DNA of 64,000 nucleotides from Deltaproteobacteria bacterium (GCA_020852955.1 JADYZW010000064.1:56295-120294), one strand, 5' to 3'; shown: positions 52,629-61,844, numbered from the stretch's first letter. The notes: generated by a model not told the origin, from the letters alone. Translations and numbers: made by a program.

Positions 52629-54584
52629 TCAGGATCCTCGGGATGCCAGGCCGACGGCGGCCGCAGTTGGCACTGGGGGGTGGGAAGCGACGGCGCGCGC
52701 GCGCGTCTGTCGCCACATGTCGTACCAGGTCATGAACACGAGCAGCGTCCACAGCGGGCGGCTGTGGTCCATCCGCATGGAATCGTGCTCGACCATCAGG
52801 CGTTGCACGTAGGAAGGCTCGAAGAGGCCGACGCGACGCAGGGCCGACGGCGACAGAACGTCGGCGACCATGTCGCGCAGGTCGTTGCGAAGCCAGGTCG
52901 CGACCGGCACGTTGAAGCCGCGCTTCTTCGCCTGCAGGATCGACGCGGGAACGTGCGCGGCGAGCGCGCGCTTCAGGATCCACTTCTTGCTGAAGCGGCG
53001 GAGCTTAACATCGCTCGGCAGGCGCGCCGCGAGCTCGACGAGTTTGGTGTCGAGAAACGGCACACGCGCCTCGAGCGAATGGGCCATGCTCATGCGATCG
53101 GCCTTCGTGAGAATGTCGTCCGGCAGGAAGATGTGCGCGTCGATCGCGAGGAGGCGCGCCAGCCAGTCCTCGGTTCCGGCGCGCTCCGCGGCGGCGCGGA
53201 AGAGCGCTGCCGTCTCCAGCAGCGGGTCGTAGGCTCCCCGGACGCAGAGCTCGGCCTGCGCCGCCTCCGACAACACGACCTTCCACCAAAAATGTCCGTC
53301 GGCGAGCGGCAGCGCGGCGCCGGCGACGAAGCGCTTCGCCTTGTAGTCGAGGCTCACCCGGGCGTGGGAGACCGGCAGGCGTCGGACGATCGCCGGAAGG
53401 ACGCCCCCGCCGACGACGCCCGGCAGCCTCCGGTAGAGCGCCGCGAACTTCCCGGCGAGATAGGTCTCGTACCCGGCGAAGACCTCGTCGCCGCCCTCGC
53501 CCGACAACACCACCTTCACGTTCCGGTGGGCGAGCGCGGACACGTAGTACACCGGCACGGCGGACGAGTCGGCGAAGGGCTCGCCGAAGTGGTGCACCAG
53601 CGCCGGAAGCACGCGCAACGCGTCGGGCCGCACGACGATCTCGTGATGATCCGTGCCGTAGCGCGCCGCGACCTGGCGCGCGAGCGCGAGCTCGTCGAAG
53701 CTCTTCTCCTCGAACCCGACCGAGAAGGTGCTGATCCGCTGCGACGCCATCTCGCTCATGAGCCCGACGAGGCCGCTCGAGTCGACGCCGCCCGAGAGGA
53801 ACACCCCGATCGGAACGTCGGAGAGGAGATGGCTCTTCACCGCGGCGCGCAACGCCGCCCGCACCTCCTCGACGTACTCCTCGTCGCGTCGCGCCGGAGC
53901 CTCCGGGGCGAAGCGGAGTTGCCAGTAGCGGCGCGCGACGGGCGTCCGCCCGGCCGCATAGGCGATCTGCGTCCCGGGCTCGAGCTTGCCGACGCCCGCG
54001 AAGATGCTCCCGGGCGCCGGGATGTATCCGAGCGAGAGATAGTGATGGAGGCTCGCGAGGTCGATGTCCTCGCACCAGCCTCCCGCCACGAGCGCCGTGA
54101 CCTCGGATGCGAAGGCGACGGCTCCGGGGCGGATCGCGACGTAGAGCGGTTTGATGCCGATCCGGTCGCGCGCCAGGCAGAGAACGCGCCGACGGACGTC
54201 CCACAGCGCGACGGCGAACATCCCGTCGAGATGGCGTACGAAGTCCTCGCCGTGCTCCTCGTACAGATGCGGGATCACGGCGACGTCCGAGTGCGACGTG
54301 AAGCGGTGCCCGCGCGCCTCGAGCTCGCGGCGCAACGCCGGCGAGTTGTAGATCTCGCCGTTGCAGACCACCACCACCGAACCGTCCTCGTTGGCGAGCG
54401 GCTGATGCCCCCCCTCGAGGTCGTTGATGCTGAGGCGGGTCATGCCCATCCCGAACGCGCCGTCGAGGAAGTGGCCCTCGTGGTCCGGGCCGCGATGCAC
54501 GATCGCCGAGCACATCCGATGGAGCGCATCGTCGCTCATCGGCGCACCGTCACCGTAGTTGTATTGGCCGACTATCCCGCACAT
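52629..54584 (-). CDS. asnB: Asparagine synthase (glutamine-hydrolysing)-type amidotransferase
   Basis: A 651-residue AsnB-family enzyme. The catalytic Cys2 starts the glutaminase domain (CGIVGQYNYG, IVHRGPDHEG). The synthetase ATP-pyrophosphatase loop is FLSGGVDSSGLVGL. SVGFEEKSFDELALARQVA and EGGDEVFAGYETYL are conserved. Length and context in an exopolysaccharide locus match the amidotransferases that amidate sugar carboxylates in capsule synthesis, which would pair well with the uronate-forming dehydrogenase at 37101-38396. Confidence 0.9.
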   Translation of the reverse strand: MCGIVGQYNYGDGAPMSDDALHRMCSAIVHRGPDHEGHFLDGAFGMGMTRLSINDLEGGHQPLANEDGSVVVVCNGEIYNSPALRRELEARGHRFTSHSDVAVIPHLYEEHGEDFVRHLDGMFAVALWDVRRRVLCLARDRIGIKPLYVAIRPGAVAFASEVTALVAGGWCEDIDLASLHHYLSLGYIPAPGSIFAGVGKLEPGTQIAYAAGRTPVARRYWQLRFAPEAPARRDEEYVEEVRAALRAAVKSHLLSDVPIGVFLSGGVDSSGLVGLMSEMASQRISTFSVGFEEKSFDELALARQVAARYGTDHHEIVVRPDALRVLPALVHHFGEPFADSSAVPVYYVSALAHRNVKVVLSGEGGDEVFAGYETYLAGKFAALYRRLPGVVGGGVLPAIVRRLPVSHARVSLDYKAKRFVAGAALPLADGHFWWKVVLSEAAQAELCVRGAYDPLLETAALFRAAAERAGTEDWLARLLAIDAHIFLPDDILTKADRMSMAHSLEARVPFLDTKLVELAARLPSDVKLRRFSKKWILKRALAAHVPASILQAKKRGFNVPVATWLRNDLRDMVADVLSPSALRRVGLFEPSYVQRLMVEHDSMRMDHSRPLWTLLVFMTWYDMWRQTRARAVASHPPVPTAAAVGLASRGS

Positions 54585-54608
54585 GGCAGACGATCTCGAA
54601 CGAAACGA

Positions 54609-55394
54609 TCAGGCGCGCGCGCGCTCGGCGACATCCATGAGCACGCCCCGGATGTGCCGCCAGCGCTCGGCGCCCACGAGCTGCTTCCCGAGCTTCTTCA
54701 CGGCATGGAACGATTGCAGGGTCGCGAGGGTCAGGCGGCGACCCGCGCAGACCTGGCGGAGGAACTCCGGCGTAGTGCGTTGCTTCACCGCGATCCGCGG
54801 CACCTCGTAGGGATCCGTGCGGACCGAGACGAGCCCGGGATCGCTCGTACAGAACGCCCGGTAGCCCAGCTCCTTGATGAGCGCGCCCATGCCGGGAGCC
54901 GCGCTCCCGCGCGGCAAGGACGCGAAGTGTACGGCCTGGCCGAGCCCGTCCTCCAGGATGCGCTTCGCCTCCCCGAACTCGCGTCGGATCTCGTCGGGGT
55001 CGGCGCGGTGGAGAAAGGGGTGCGTGAGGGAATGACAGCCGATCTCCATCCCGGCCGCCGCCATTTCGCGCAGCTCGCGCCACCCGAGCGCCCGCGGCGC
55101 GCCGACCTGCCCGGCGACGACGAAGAAGCACCCCGGCCATGCGCGCTCGGCGAGCCGGACGAACGCTACCGTGTAGTCGGTGAGATAGCCGTCGTCGAAC
55201 GACAGGACGAAGCGTCCCGACGACGGCGTCGCGAGTACGTCGGCGAGTCGGCTCGGCCGCAGCCCCGGCGCCTCGAGCGCCGCGAGGTGCGCGTCGAACT
55301 GAGCCTGGCTGAGGACGTACGCCTGGGCCGCGGGCGCCGGCGCATCGGGCCGTTCGACGAAGTTGTGGTACGCGAAGATCGCGGCGCCGCTCAC
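54609..55394 (-). CDS. Polysaccharide deacetylase (CE4/NodB family)
   Basis: A 261-residue enzyme. The NodB metal and base motifs are visible: FDDGYLTDY (the base Asp and the metal Asp) and EIGCHSLTHPFL (two metal histidines). The third motif, FASLPRGS, is in the place of the usual R-x-P-x-G-x segment. No signal peptide is present; it could act on a cytoplasmic substrate such as a lipid-linked N-acetyl sugar. The stop lies 24 bases before asnB, and the start overlaps the stop of the GT4 gene (ATGA). Confidence 0.87.
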   Translation of the reverse strand: MSGAAIFAYHNFVERPDAPAPAAQAYVLSQAQFDAHLAALEAPGLRPSRLADVLATPSSGRFVLSFDDGYLTDYTVAFVRLAERAWPGCFFVVAGQVGAPRALGWRELREMAAAGMEIGCHSLTHPFLHRADPDEIRREFGEAKRILEDGLGQAVHFASLPRGSAAPGMGALIKELGYRAFCTSDPGLVSVRTDPYEVPRIAVKQRTTPEFLRQVCAGRRLTLATLQSFHAVKKLGKQLVGAERWRHIRGVLMDVAERARA

Positions 55395-56584
55395 CGGAGC
55401 TCCGCTCCTTCGATCCCGGGGGCGGCGACGAGGGCCGCCCGGCCGTTCGCGACGCGCGCGCCGCCCTCGCCGACGGCCGCATAGACGGCCTCGAGCCGCC
55501 GCACCATGCTGCGGGCGCCGTAGCGCTCCTCGACCGCCCGACGCGCCGCCGCTCCAAGCCGGACGGCGAGCGCGCCGTCGTCGAGCACGCGACCGACCGC
55601 CGCCGCCATGGCGCCGGGATCCTCCGCCGGCACGAGGAGGCCGCTCCGTCCGTCGGCGATCACTTCCGGATTTCCGCCGACGGCCGTGGCGATCGCGGGC
55701 AGTCCCATCGCCATCGCCTCGAGGAGCGCGTTCGACATGCCCTCGGTACGCGACGGCAGCACGAACGCGTCGAGCGCCGCGAGCACCCCGCGGACGTCGG
55801 TGCGATCCCCGAGCAGACGGATCCGTGATCCGAGCGCGCGCGCGGCGACGTCGGCCTCGAGCTCCCTCCGCAGCGGACCGTCGCCGACGACCACCGCCGA
55901 GAACGCGCGCCCGGTGTCACGCAGCGCCGCGACCGCCGCGATCAGCGTCGCCGTGCCCTTGCGCGGCTCCAACCGGCCGACCGTGCCGATCACCGGCGTC
56001 GTCGGGTCGAGGCCGAGCCGCGCTTTGGCGCCGGCGCGGTCCGCGTCCGGCCGGAAGCGGCCCGTATCGACCCCGCTCGGGATGACGTCCGTCCGCTCCC
56101 CGGCCCGACCGCGCGGCCGCAGGAGCGCGGCATTGACGACGATGCGATCCGCGGCGAGCACCACGACGTCCGCGAGCCAGCGTTGCACGCCCCGTTCCTT
56201 GTTGACGCTCCGCCGCGCCGCGACGATCCGACACCCCCCCACGCGCCGCGCCGCGAGCAGCGCGATCAGGCCGGCGCGCCACTCGAAGTACTGCACGAGG
56301 CGGACCCGGTGCGCGCGCAGCGCCGCCGCCGCCTCGCGCACGCACCGAAGGACGTCCCGGCTCGCCATCGACGGGCCGAGCCCGAGCTCGACGAGCGGCA
56401 CCTCCGCGGCGCGGACCTCGTCGCCGAGCGGACCGTGCCCCTTGGCGCAGATGACGATCGGCGCGAAGCGGGCGCGGTCGATCAGCCGCAGCACCTCGAG
56501 GAGATGCCGCTGCGTACCGCCCCGCACGAGCTCGGGCGAGAAGAACGCGATCGGACGCGGGGCCTGGTCAGACGAGCACGACAC
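55391..56584 (-). CDS. GT4 family glycosyltransferase
   Basis: A 397-residue GT-B enzyme. PIAFFSPELVRGGTQRHLLEVLRLI opens with the glycine-rich acceptor loop, and VIPSGVDTGRFRPD marks the linker. IGTVGRLEPRKGTATLI is the nucleotide-binding segment, and the EX7E donor motif is intact in PSRTEGMSNALLEAMAMGLP. It overlaps the ligase gene upstream by 17 bases. Donor sugar unknown. Confidence 0.9.
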   Translation of the reverse strand: MSCSSDQAPRPIAFFSPELVRGGTQRHLLEVLRLIDRARFAPIVICAKGHGPLGDEVRAAEVPLVELGLGPSMASRDVLRCVREAAAALRAHRVRLVQYFEWRAGLIALLAARRVGGCRIVAARRSVNKERGVQRWLADVVVLAADRIVVNAALLRPRGRAGERTDVIPSGVDTGRFRPDADRAGAKARLGLDPTTPVIGTVGRLEPRKGTATLIAAVAALRDTGRAFSAVVVGDGPLRRELEADVAARALGSRIRLLGDRTDVRGVLAALDAFVLPSRTEGMSNALLEAMAMGLPAIATAVGGNPEVIADGRSGLLVPAEDPGAMAAAVGRVLDDGALAVRLGAAARRAVEERYGARSMVRRLEAVYAAVGEGGARVANGRAALVAAPGIEGAELR

Positions 56585-58019
56585 GGCGGCAGCTCACGTA
56601 GCGTTTGAAGACGACCGTCAGCACGATCAGGATGTAGGTGATGGGATTCAACCACATGTCGGCGAAGAAACTGTAGAAGAGCAGCAGGAAGAGGCTGGGC
56701 TCGAGCGCGGCGGCGATCCAGCGCAGATCGGAGGGCGTCGCCGGGGAGCGTTGGAGCCAGCGAATATCACGCAGCGTCACCCAGTAGAGCAGCATGAAGA
56801 GCGCAAAGCAGAGCATCCCCCCTTCGCTGAGCGCCCAGATGTACGAATTGTGCGGCGGCCGATAGAAGGGATCGTTGTAGACCTGCCGCGCCACCTCCCG
56901 GAAGTTCCCGAGGCCGATCCCGAGGAGCGGATACTCGAGGAAGATGTCCCATCCGAGGCCGACGGTTTCCACGCGGCGCTCGGTCGAGTGCGTGCCGAGA
57001 TTGCCGCCGCGCCCCTGGGCGAACGGATTCAGGTTCGCGATGCGGTCGAGGTTCTCCTGGGGCACCACGGTGAGCATCAGGCCGATCATCAGGCACGCCA
57101 GGAGGACTACCTGGAGCCGTCCGCCCCTCACCGCGCCACGATCGCGCGCGAGCAGGTAGAAGAGCACGCCGAGACCGAGAAAGCCGCTGCGCGATGCCGT
57201 GAGCAGCACCGTCAGCACGAGCGCTCCGATCACGCCGTACACGACCAGGCGCACCGCCGGCGACCGCTGCGTCCGCCCGAGGTACCACCAGAACGCCGCC
57301 TGCATCAGGCAGAGGAACGCGAGGCGGTTCGAGTTCGTCCCCATCGAGAACGCCGCCGCCGCGCGCCCGTCGGCGGTCGCGCCCGCCGCCCAGCCGGCGA
57401 GCGCCGACGGAACGACCATGATGAGGCAGAGCAAGATGACCGTCATCGCCATCTTGATGTGCCGCTTGGTGGTCAGGAACTTCGCCGCCAGGATGACGAA
57501 CGCGAACCGGGTGACGAAATCGCGCGTGAGCGGCGCCGTCTGATCGAGCGTGCGGACCTTGCCCCACGTGATCCTGAGGTCCGGAAAGGTCCAGTAGGAG
57601 GCGAACGTCCCGAAGAGGAACACCACCCCGAGCAGGACGTAGAGCTGCACCTGGCGGACGCGCGCGAACCAGAAGTCCGGACGCTGCGACAACTCCGCGA
57701 GCAGGATCACCGACAAGATGATGCCGAGAACGTTGTTGATCGTGAGAAGCCCGCCGCCGCGGATCGGAGTCGGGTAGCTCGCGAACAGGTAGTTGGTGAG
57801 GAGCAGCAAGATACCGATCTCGGGGCGCGCGGCCACGACCACGAGCAACATCGACGCGACGATCAACGCGACCGCCGTCGCTTCCTGACCCGCGCGCGTC
57901 GCGAGCACCAGGAGCGCGCCGAGCACGCCGAGTCCGACCACACCGAGCACGGACACGCCGCGTCCGCCGCTCCGCGGCGGGCGATACCCCGCCAGCACCT
58001 GCCCGGTCGCGACGTTCAT
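56568..58019 (-). CDS. O-antigen ligase/polymerase family protein (Wzy-like)
   Basis: A 483-residue membrane protein with about 11 helices. The Wzy_C-type region carries LTASRSGFLGLGVLF, the large periplasmic loop (PFAQGRGGNLGTHSTERR), and GIGLGNFREVARQ...PHNSYIWALSEGG, where the H-N-x(Y/L) after the loop is characteristic of O-antigen ligases. It could polymerise the repeat unit, while the fused ligase domain at 50721-52622 does another transfer. It starts 37 bases after the CpsD-like gene. Confidence 0.87.
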   Translation of the reverse strand: MNVATGQVLAGYRPPRSGGRGVSVLGVVGLGVLGALLVLATRAGQEATAVALIVASMLLVVVAARPEIGILLLLTNYLFASYPTPIRGGGLLTINNVLGIILSVILLAELSQRPDFWFARVRQVQLYVLLGVVFLFGTFASYWTFPDLRITWGKVRTLDQTAPLTRDFVTRFAFVILAAKFLTTKRHIKMAMTVILLCLIMVVPSALAGWAAGATADGRAAAAFSMGTNSNRLAFLCLMQAAFWWYLGRTQRSPAVRLVVYGVIGALVLTVLLTASRSGFLGLGVLFYLLARDRGAVRGGRLQVVLLACLMIGLMLTVVPQENLDRIANLNPFAQGRGGNLGTHSTERRVETVGLGWDIFLEYPLLGIGLGNFREVARQVYNDPFYRPPHNSYIWALSEGGMLCFALFMLLYWVTLRDIRWLQRSPATPSDLRWIAAALEPSLFLLLFYSFFADMWLNPITYILIVLTVVFKRYVSCRRVVLV

Positions 58020-58056
58020 CGCTCCTCGTCGATCCGCGCGCGACGCCGGGCGCGGG

Positions 58057-58854
58057 TCAGACCATCTCCTCGAGAAACGCCGGCAAGTAGCTCTTGCGGC
58101 GGTTGAACAGCGCCCCCAGCATCTTGGTGCCCGCGCGTTCGAGCTGACGCTTCGCACGCTGCGCCTCGTCGATGCGCGTGCGATCCGCCTCGACCACGAA
58201 GACGGCGCCGTCCGTGTGCGGGCCGAGGATGAGCGCGTCGGTGTACACGTTGGCGGGCGCGGAATCGAATACCACGAACTGGAACCGTTCGTGGAGCGTC
58301 TCCATCACCTCGGCGAAGCGGGACGACTCCAGGATCGCCGACGGCGAACTCTCGTAGTGGCCGCTCGTGATGACGAAGAGCCCCGGGTGCGGCGTCGGCT
58401 GCACGACCGTCTCGATGCCCTGCCGCCCCTCGACCAGCTCCGCGAAGCCTCCGTTCCGGCGAATCGGGAACACCTGCTCGAGCGCGGGCGTGCGGAAGTT
58501 CGCCTCGATGAGGAGCACGTCGAGCTTCTTGCGCTTGGCGAGCGTCGACGCGAAGAGCGCCGCCGTCGTGGTTGCGCCTTCCCCGTGCTGCGACGCGACG
58601 ACCATCAGGTCGCGGAGCACCGGCTGCTCGCGGCTCGGCAGCAGCACGTGCGTCCCGAGCCGCTGATAGGCCTCCTCGATGTCGGGCGCCAGGTCGAAAT
58701 CGATATGGAGCGTGCCGCTCGAGCGAGCGCCGTTCGCCTTCGGACCGCGGCGCCACCAGGGCCGTCGCGGCTGGAACTCGCCCTCGCCCCGGCTCGGAGC
58801 GGCGCCTTCGCGCTCCTCCTGGGCGCGCTGCAGCGCCTCGTAGATCTTGCTCAT
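58057..58854 (-). CDS. CpsD/CapB-like BY-kinase homologue with degenerate ATP site
   Basis: A 265-residue protein beginning SKIYEALQRAQEE, as in kinases of exosortase-type exopolysaccharide loci. The Walker A loop reads SQHGEGATTTAA: Ala94 (codon GCA) stands where the invariant Lys should be. Walker A' is LLIEANFRTP with Glu117 and Asn119 for the usual two Asp. Walker B FDSAP (Asp197) is kept. The C-terminal Tyr cluster used for autophosphorylation is missing; only one Tyr remains near the end. It may act as a non-catalytic regulator of the Wzc-like partner. The start overlaps that gene's stop (ATGA). Confidence 0.87.
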   Translation of the reverse strand: MSKIYEALQRAQEEREGAAPSRGEGEFQPRRPWWRRGPKANGARSSGTLHIDFDLAPDIEEAYQRLGTHVLLPSREQPVLRDLMVVASQHGEGATTTAALFASTLAKRKKLDVLLIEANFRTPALEQVFPIRRNGGFAELVEGRQGIETVVQPTPHPGLFVITSGHYESSPSAILESSRFAEVMETLHERFQFVVFDSAPANVYTDALILGPHTDGAVFVVEADRTRIDEAQRAKRQLERAGTKMLGALFNRRKSYLPAFLEEMV

Positions 58855-60389
58855 GACCGTTCGACCTCGACGACGTCGCTGATGTCGGGAATCACCGCGA
58901 ACACCGGTAGTTCGAGGTGCTGTTCGACCTGCTCCTCGAGCTTGAAGTTGCGCCCAAGAAACTCGACGCCGACCGCCGAGCCGACGCCGAGGCCGATGCC
59001 CGCGATGAGCGCCGCGAACACCATCACCATGCTCATCTGGTTGAAGGGCTTCATCGCGAGGCTCGCGGGATCCAGGATGCTGACGTTGACAATGCCCTTC
59101 TTGTCGAGCGCCTCCGCGATGCGCGCTTCGTCCTGCTTGCGCTCGAACAATCGGTACGCCTCGCGCGCCGACGAGACGTCCTGCTCCAGCGAGGCGAGCT
59201 CGATCGTCTTCTTGCGGAGCGCAACCGCCGTCTCCTCGTTCTGATCGCGCCAGTTGTCGAGGAAGGTCGGGAGCGCCTTTACCCGCTCGCGCAGGTCGAA
59301 GAGGTTGCGCTCGTGGTGGAGGATCTCCTGTGTGAGCACCTCGCGGATGGGGTTGGCGCTCATGCGCTCGCGCCCGGGCACGCCGGCGCTCGCCTTCGCG
59401 AGCGCGAGTCGCTCCTTCAGGATCGCGATCTCGCCATCGAGGTCGGAGACCGTGCGGTCCTCGTCGGTGTAGAGCTGTTTCGCGTTCGCCCGCTTGGCCT
59501 CGAGCTCGCCGAGCTTCGTGACGAGCACCTGCGCCTCGGGATTGATCCGCTCCGCGTCGGCGAAGATGCGCTCGGGCTGCTCGGCGAGCTGCTGCTTCAT
59601 GATCTCGAGGTTGCGCTCGGCGACGCTGATCTTGTTGGTCTGGGTGCGGAGCACGTCGCGGTAGCGCACGGCATCCTTCACCGCCCAGCGAATCTGGTCT
59701 TCCGGGACGACGATACGCTCGCGCTCGACGAAGTCGGCGAGCTTCGCCTCGGCGACCTGCACGCGCTCGCGTTGCCGCGTGAGCTCCTCCTCGAAGAACC
59801 GCGCCGCGCCGTTCGCGCCGTGCACCTGGGCATGGCGATCGAGATAGGCGTCGACGAGCGTCTGGAGGATCTGCTGCCCCTTCTGCGGATTGCGGGCGAA
59901 GAGCTCGACGGCGATGACGTTCGACTGCGGCGTCGGGCCGACCGCAAGCATGCTCCGCAGGACGCCGACCTGCTCGTCCGTCGAGAGATCCGTGTCGGCG
60001 CCGAAGATCGGCGTCCCGGCGGCGCTCATGCGGTCGAGCACCTGGCGGGCGAGCTCGGCGCTCTTCAGGATCTCGATCTCGGAATTGACCTGCTCGGTGG
60101 TGGCCGACACGGGCAGCGTGATCTCGCGCTGCTCGCCAGAGCTCACCTGCACCTCGGCGCGACCGGGACGGATCATCACCTTGGAGGTGCTCTTGTAGAC
60201 CCGCGGACGCGTGAGGCCCGCGATCAGCATGGCCAGCACGACGACCGCGATCACGACCAGCACCTGCCACTTCCGCTTGAACACCGCGTAGAGCATCAGC
60301 TTGATGGCCGCGGCGCCATCCTGTTGCGGCGGAGCCTCGGCGAAGAGGGGAAGCCCTCCGCCGTTCGCTTTCATGATCTCAGGTTGCAC
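58851..60389 (-). CDS. Wzc/GNVR-type polysaccharide chain-length protein
   Basis: A 512-residue inner-membrane protein. A first helix (VLVVIAVVVLAMLIAGL) lies near residue 50. A long periplasmic coiled-coil region (about 190-430) is rich in EEELTRQRERVQVAEAKLADF-type heptads. SILDPASLAMKPFNQ is the GNVR-like segment before the second helix (MVMVFAALIAGIGLGVGSAV). It lacks its own kinase domain, so it is the split form with the CpsD-like partner next door. It determines chain length and bridges to Wza. Confidence 0.9.
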   Translation of the reverse strand: MQPEIMKANGGGLPLFAEAPPQQDGAAAIKLMLYAVFKRKWQVLVVIAVVVLAMLIAGLTRPRVYKSTSKVMIRPGRAEVQVSSGEQREITLPVSATTEQVNSEIEILKSAELARQVLDRMSAAGTPIFGADTDLSTDEQVGVLRSMLAVGPTPQSNVIAVELFARNPQKGQQILQTLVDAYLDRHAQVHGANGAARFFEEELTRQRERVQVAEAKLADFVERERIVVPEDQIRWAVKDAVRYRDVLRTQTNKISVAERNLEIMKQQLAEQPERIFADAERINPEAQVLVTKLGELEAKRANAKQLYTDEDRTVSDLDGEIAILKERLALAKASAGVPGRERMSANPIREVLTQEILHHERNLFDLRERVKALPTFLDNWRDQNEETAVALRKKTIELASLEQDVSSAREAYRLFERKQDEARIAEALDKKGIVNVSILDPASLAMKPFNQMSMVMVFAALIAGIGLGVGSAVGVEFLGRNFKLEEQVEQHLELPVFAVIPDISDVVEVERS

Positions 60390-60404
60390 CTTGGCCCTCG
60401 TCGC

Positions 60405-61148
60405 TCACGGAATGGGGATCGGCGCGGTCGCGCCGGCACGCGACTCGACCGGGAGAATGTCGCGGATGTACTGCTTCACGAAGATGCCCGCGTTGGCGAT
60501 GCGGGTGGCCGGAACGAACACGATGTCGTTGCCGGAAAGGCGCACGACCTCGGGCGTCCCGTTCATCACGACGTCCTCCAGGTCGACGCGGCTCGCGTTG
60601 TAGTCGCCGTTCGAGCCGCGTGCGATGTAGAGCACGTCCTTCTTCTGCGCGGTGTCCTTGAAACCGCCGACCGCCATGACGGCCTGGAGCGGGGTCATGC
60701 CCTCCTGCACCGTCACGAAGCCCGGCCGGTTCACCTCGCCGCCGACATAGACGCGCCGGTCGCCGATGCCGGTCACGATCACGACGACTTCGGGATTCTT
60801 GAGATAGCGCGCGGAACGCTGCTTGATGACCTCCGCGAGCTCGAGCGGAGTCATGCCTTCGGCGAGAATCTCGCCGGTGACGTCGAGGCTGATCATGCCG
60901 TCCGGCCTGACCGGCAGCTCCTGGTCGCGCGCGTGATGATAGGGAAACTTGACGTGCAACTTGTCGCCGACCATGAGGCGATACTCGCCGCGCTGGATCG
61001 GACCGCGCTGCTGCGCCATCACGTCTTCGGGCGACTGGAGCTTCCGCTCGCCGACGCTGCTGCAGCCCGCGAGCATGAGCGGCACGAGGCACGCCCCGGC
61101 GCAAAGCACCCGACCCGCTCGTCCCGTGTGCAGAATGTTCCGAGTCAT
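60405..61148 (-). CDS. Outer-membrane polysaccharide export lipoprotein (Wza-like)
   Basis: A 247-residue lipoprotein. The signal peptide ends in a lipobox LMLAGC followed by SSVGERK. The Poly_export domain contains YRLMVGDKLHVKFPYH and LPVRPDGMISLDVTGEI, followed by SLBB-type segments VYVGGEVNRPGFV and TPLQAVMAVGGF. It should form the outer-membrane channel. It is shorter than E. coli Wza (about 360 residues after processing), as is common in exosortase-type loci. The ATG at 61148 is preferred because it places the signal peptide at the N-terminus; the frame continues upstream to 61259. Confidence 0.9.
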   Translation of the reverse strand: MTRNILHTGRAGRVLCAGACLVPLMLAGCSSVGERKLQSPEDVMAQQRGPIQRGEYRLMVGDKLHVKFPYHHARDQELPVRPDGMISLDVTGEILAEGMTPLELAEVIKQRSARYLKNPEVVVIVTGIGDRRVYVGGEVNRPGFVTVQEGMTPLQAVMAVGGFKDTAQKKDVLYIARGSNGDYNASRVDLEDVVMNGTPEVVRLSGNDIVFVPATRIANAGIFVKQYIRDILPVESRAGATAPIPIP

Positions 61149-61185
61149 CGACGTCGTTTCCTCGCTCCCGGCGGCGCTACGGGTC

Positions 61186-61202
61186 CGCCCCGCCAAGGGG
61201 CG
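61186..61202 (-). repeat. Hairpin in the leader of the Wza-like gene
   Basis: CGCCCC and GGGGCG form perfect 6-base arms with a 5-base loop, about 38-54 bases before the wza ATG. With the hairpin at 61271-61292 it lies between the antiterminator gene and its likely targets. Confidence 0.4.
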
Positions 61203-61270
61203 AGGCTCCGCCATCGCAGATTGCGTAAGTACTGACAATCCCTTCACAACCACGATCACCCTAGCTGAAA

Positions 61271-61292
61271 CCGGTCGGGCTCACCCAGCCGG
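61271..61292 (-). terminator. Terminator-like hairpin after the NusG-like gene
   Basis: On the minus strand CCGG-(mismatch)-TGGG pairs with CCCG-(mismatch)-CCGG around a TGAG tetraloop: eight pairs with one mismatch and one wobble. Only a short TTT follows, so termination would be leaky. It lies about 22 bases beyond the antiterminator stop. Confidence 0.4.
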
Positions 61293-61313
61293 GAAATGAT
61301 TTTTCTTGCGAAC

Positions 61314-61814
61314 CTAGAGACGGCCGACGGCCGCGAGGGGGATTTCCACCGAGGTGCCTTGCCGCAGGAAGTCCATGAGGACGCGAATCCGGCCCCGCTC
61401 GGGGCAGGGATTCTCGATGATCGCGATCAGGCCGGCGAACGGGCCGCGCTTGATGCGGACGCGCTCCCCCGCCCGGAAGCTCCGGTCGGGCCGGATGATC
61501 CCGTCCGGCCCGGTCTGTTCGCGCAGAAAGTCGACGATTCCACGTCCGATCGGCGTGGGAATCTCGCCGAAAGAAACGAAACCCTTGACCCCGGGGCTCC
61601 AGCTGACCGCGTGGTACGCGACATGGAGCACGATGTCGACGAAGAGGTAGCCCGGAAAGAGCGCGACCGTCGTCCAGTCGTTCGTCCAGCCGACCGGCTC
61701 CAGGATGCGCGGACAGAACGCGGCGATGCCGCGACGCTCGAGACTGCGGAGCGCCTGCTCTTCCTTGCGAGACTTGGTGCGGATCGCGAACCATTCCTGC
61801 TGCGGAGTGTGCAT
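61314..61814 (-). CDS. NusG/RfaH-like transcription antitermination protein
   Basis: A 166-residue NusG paralogue. The NGN domain runs EWFAIRTKSRKEEQALRSLERRGI...ALFPGYLFVDI, where FPGYLFV is diagnostic. The C-terminal KOW segment is RAGERVRIKRGPFAGLIAII. Placed directly after a sigma-54-type promoter and before wza-wzc, it is expected to ride RNA polymerase through this very long polysaccharide transcript, as RfaH or UpxY/LoaP proteins do. No ops-like element was identified. The ATG at 61814 lacks a clear ribosome binding site. Confidence 0.9.
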   Translation of the reverse strand: MHTPQQEWFAIRTKSRKEEQALRSLERRGIAAFCPRILEPVGWTNDWTTVALFPGYLFVDIVLHVAYHAVSWSPGVKGFVSFGEIPTPIGRGIVDFLREQTGPDGIIRPDRSFRAGERVRIKRGPFAGLIAIIENPCPERGRIRVLMDFLRQGTSVEIPLAAVGRL

Positions 61815-61844
61815 GATGGCGAGGGGGAATCAGGCTCCAAAGGG

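Noticed and set aside
50682..55484. A 1600-codon open frame on the plus strand
   Set aside because: It is antisense to four clear genes (sulfatase-like end, fused transferase/ligase, asnB, deacetylase); its product is an Arg/Asp/Glu/His-rich shadow with no recognisable motif, as expected in very GC-rich DNA.
58917..61235. A 772-codon plus-strand open frame opposite the Wzc- and Wza-like genes
   Set aside because: Leu/Arg/Asp-rich antisense reading of coiled-coil sequence; no domain, no ribosome binding site, and it crosses two well-supported genes.
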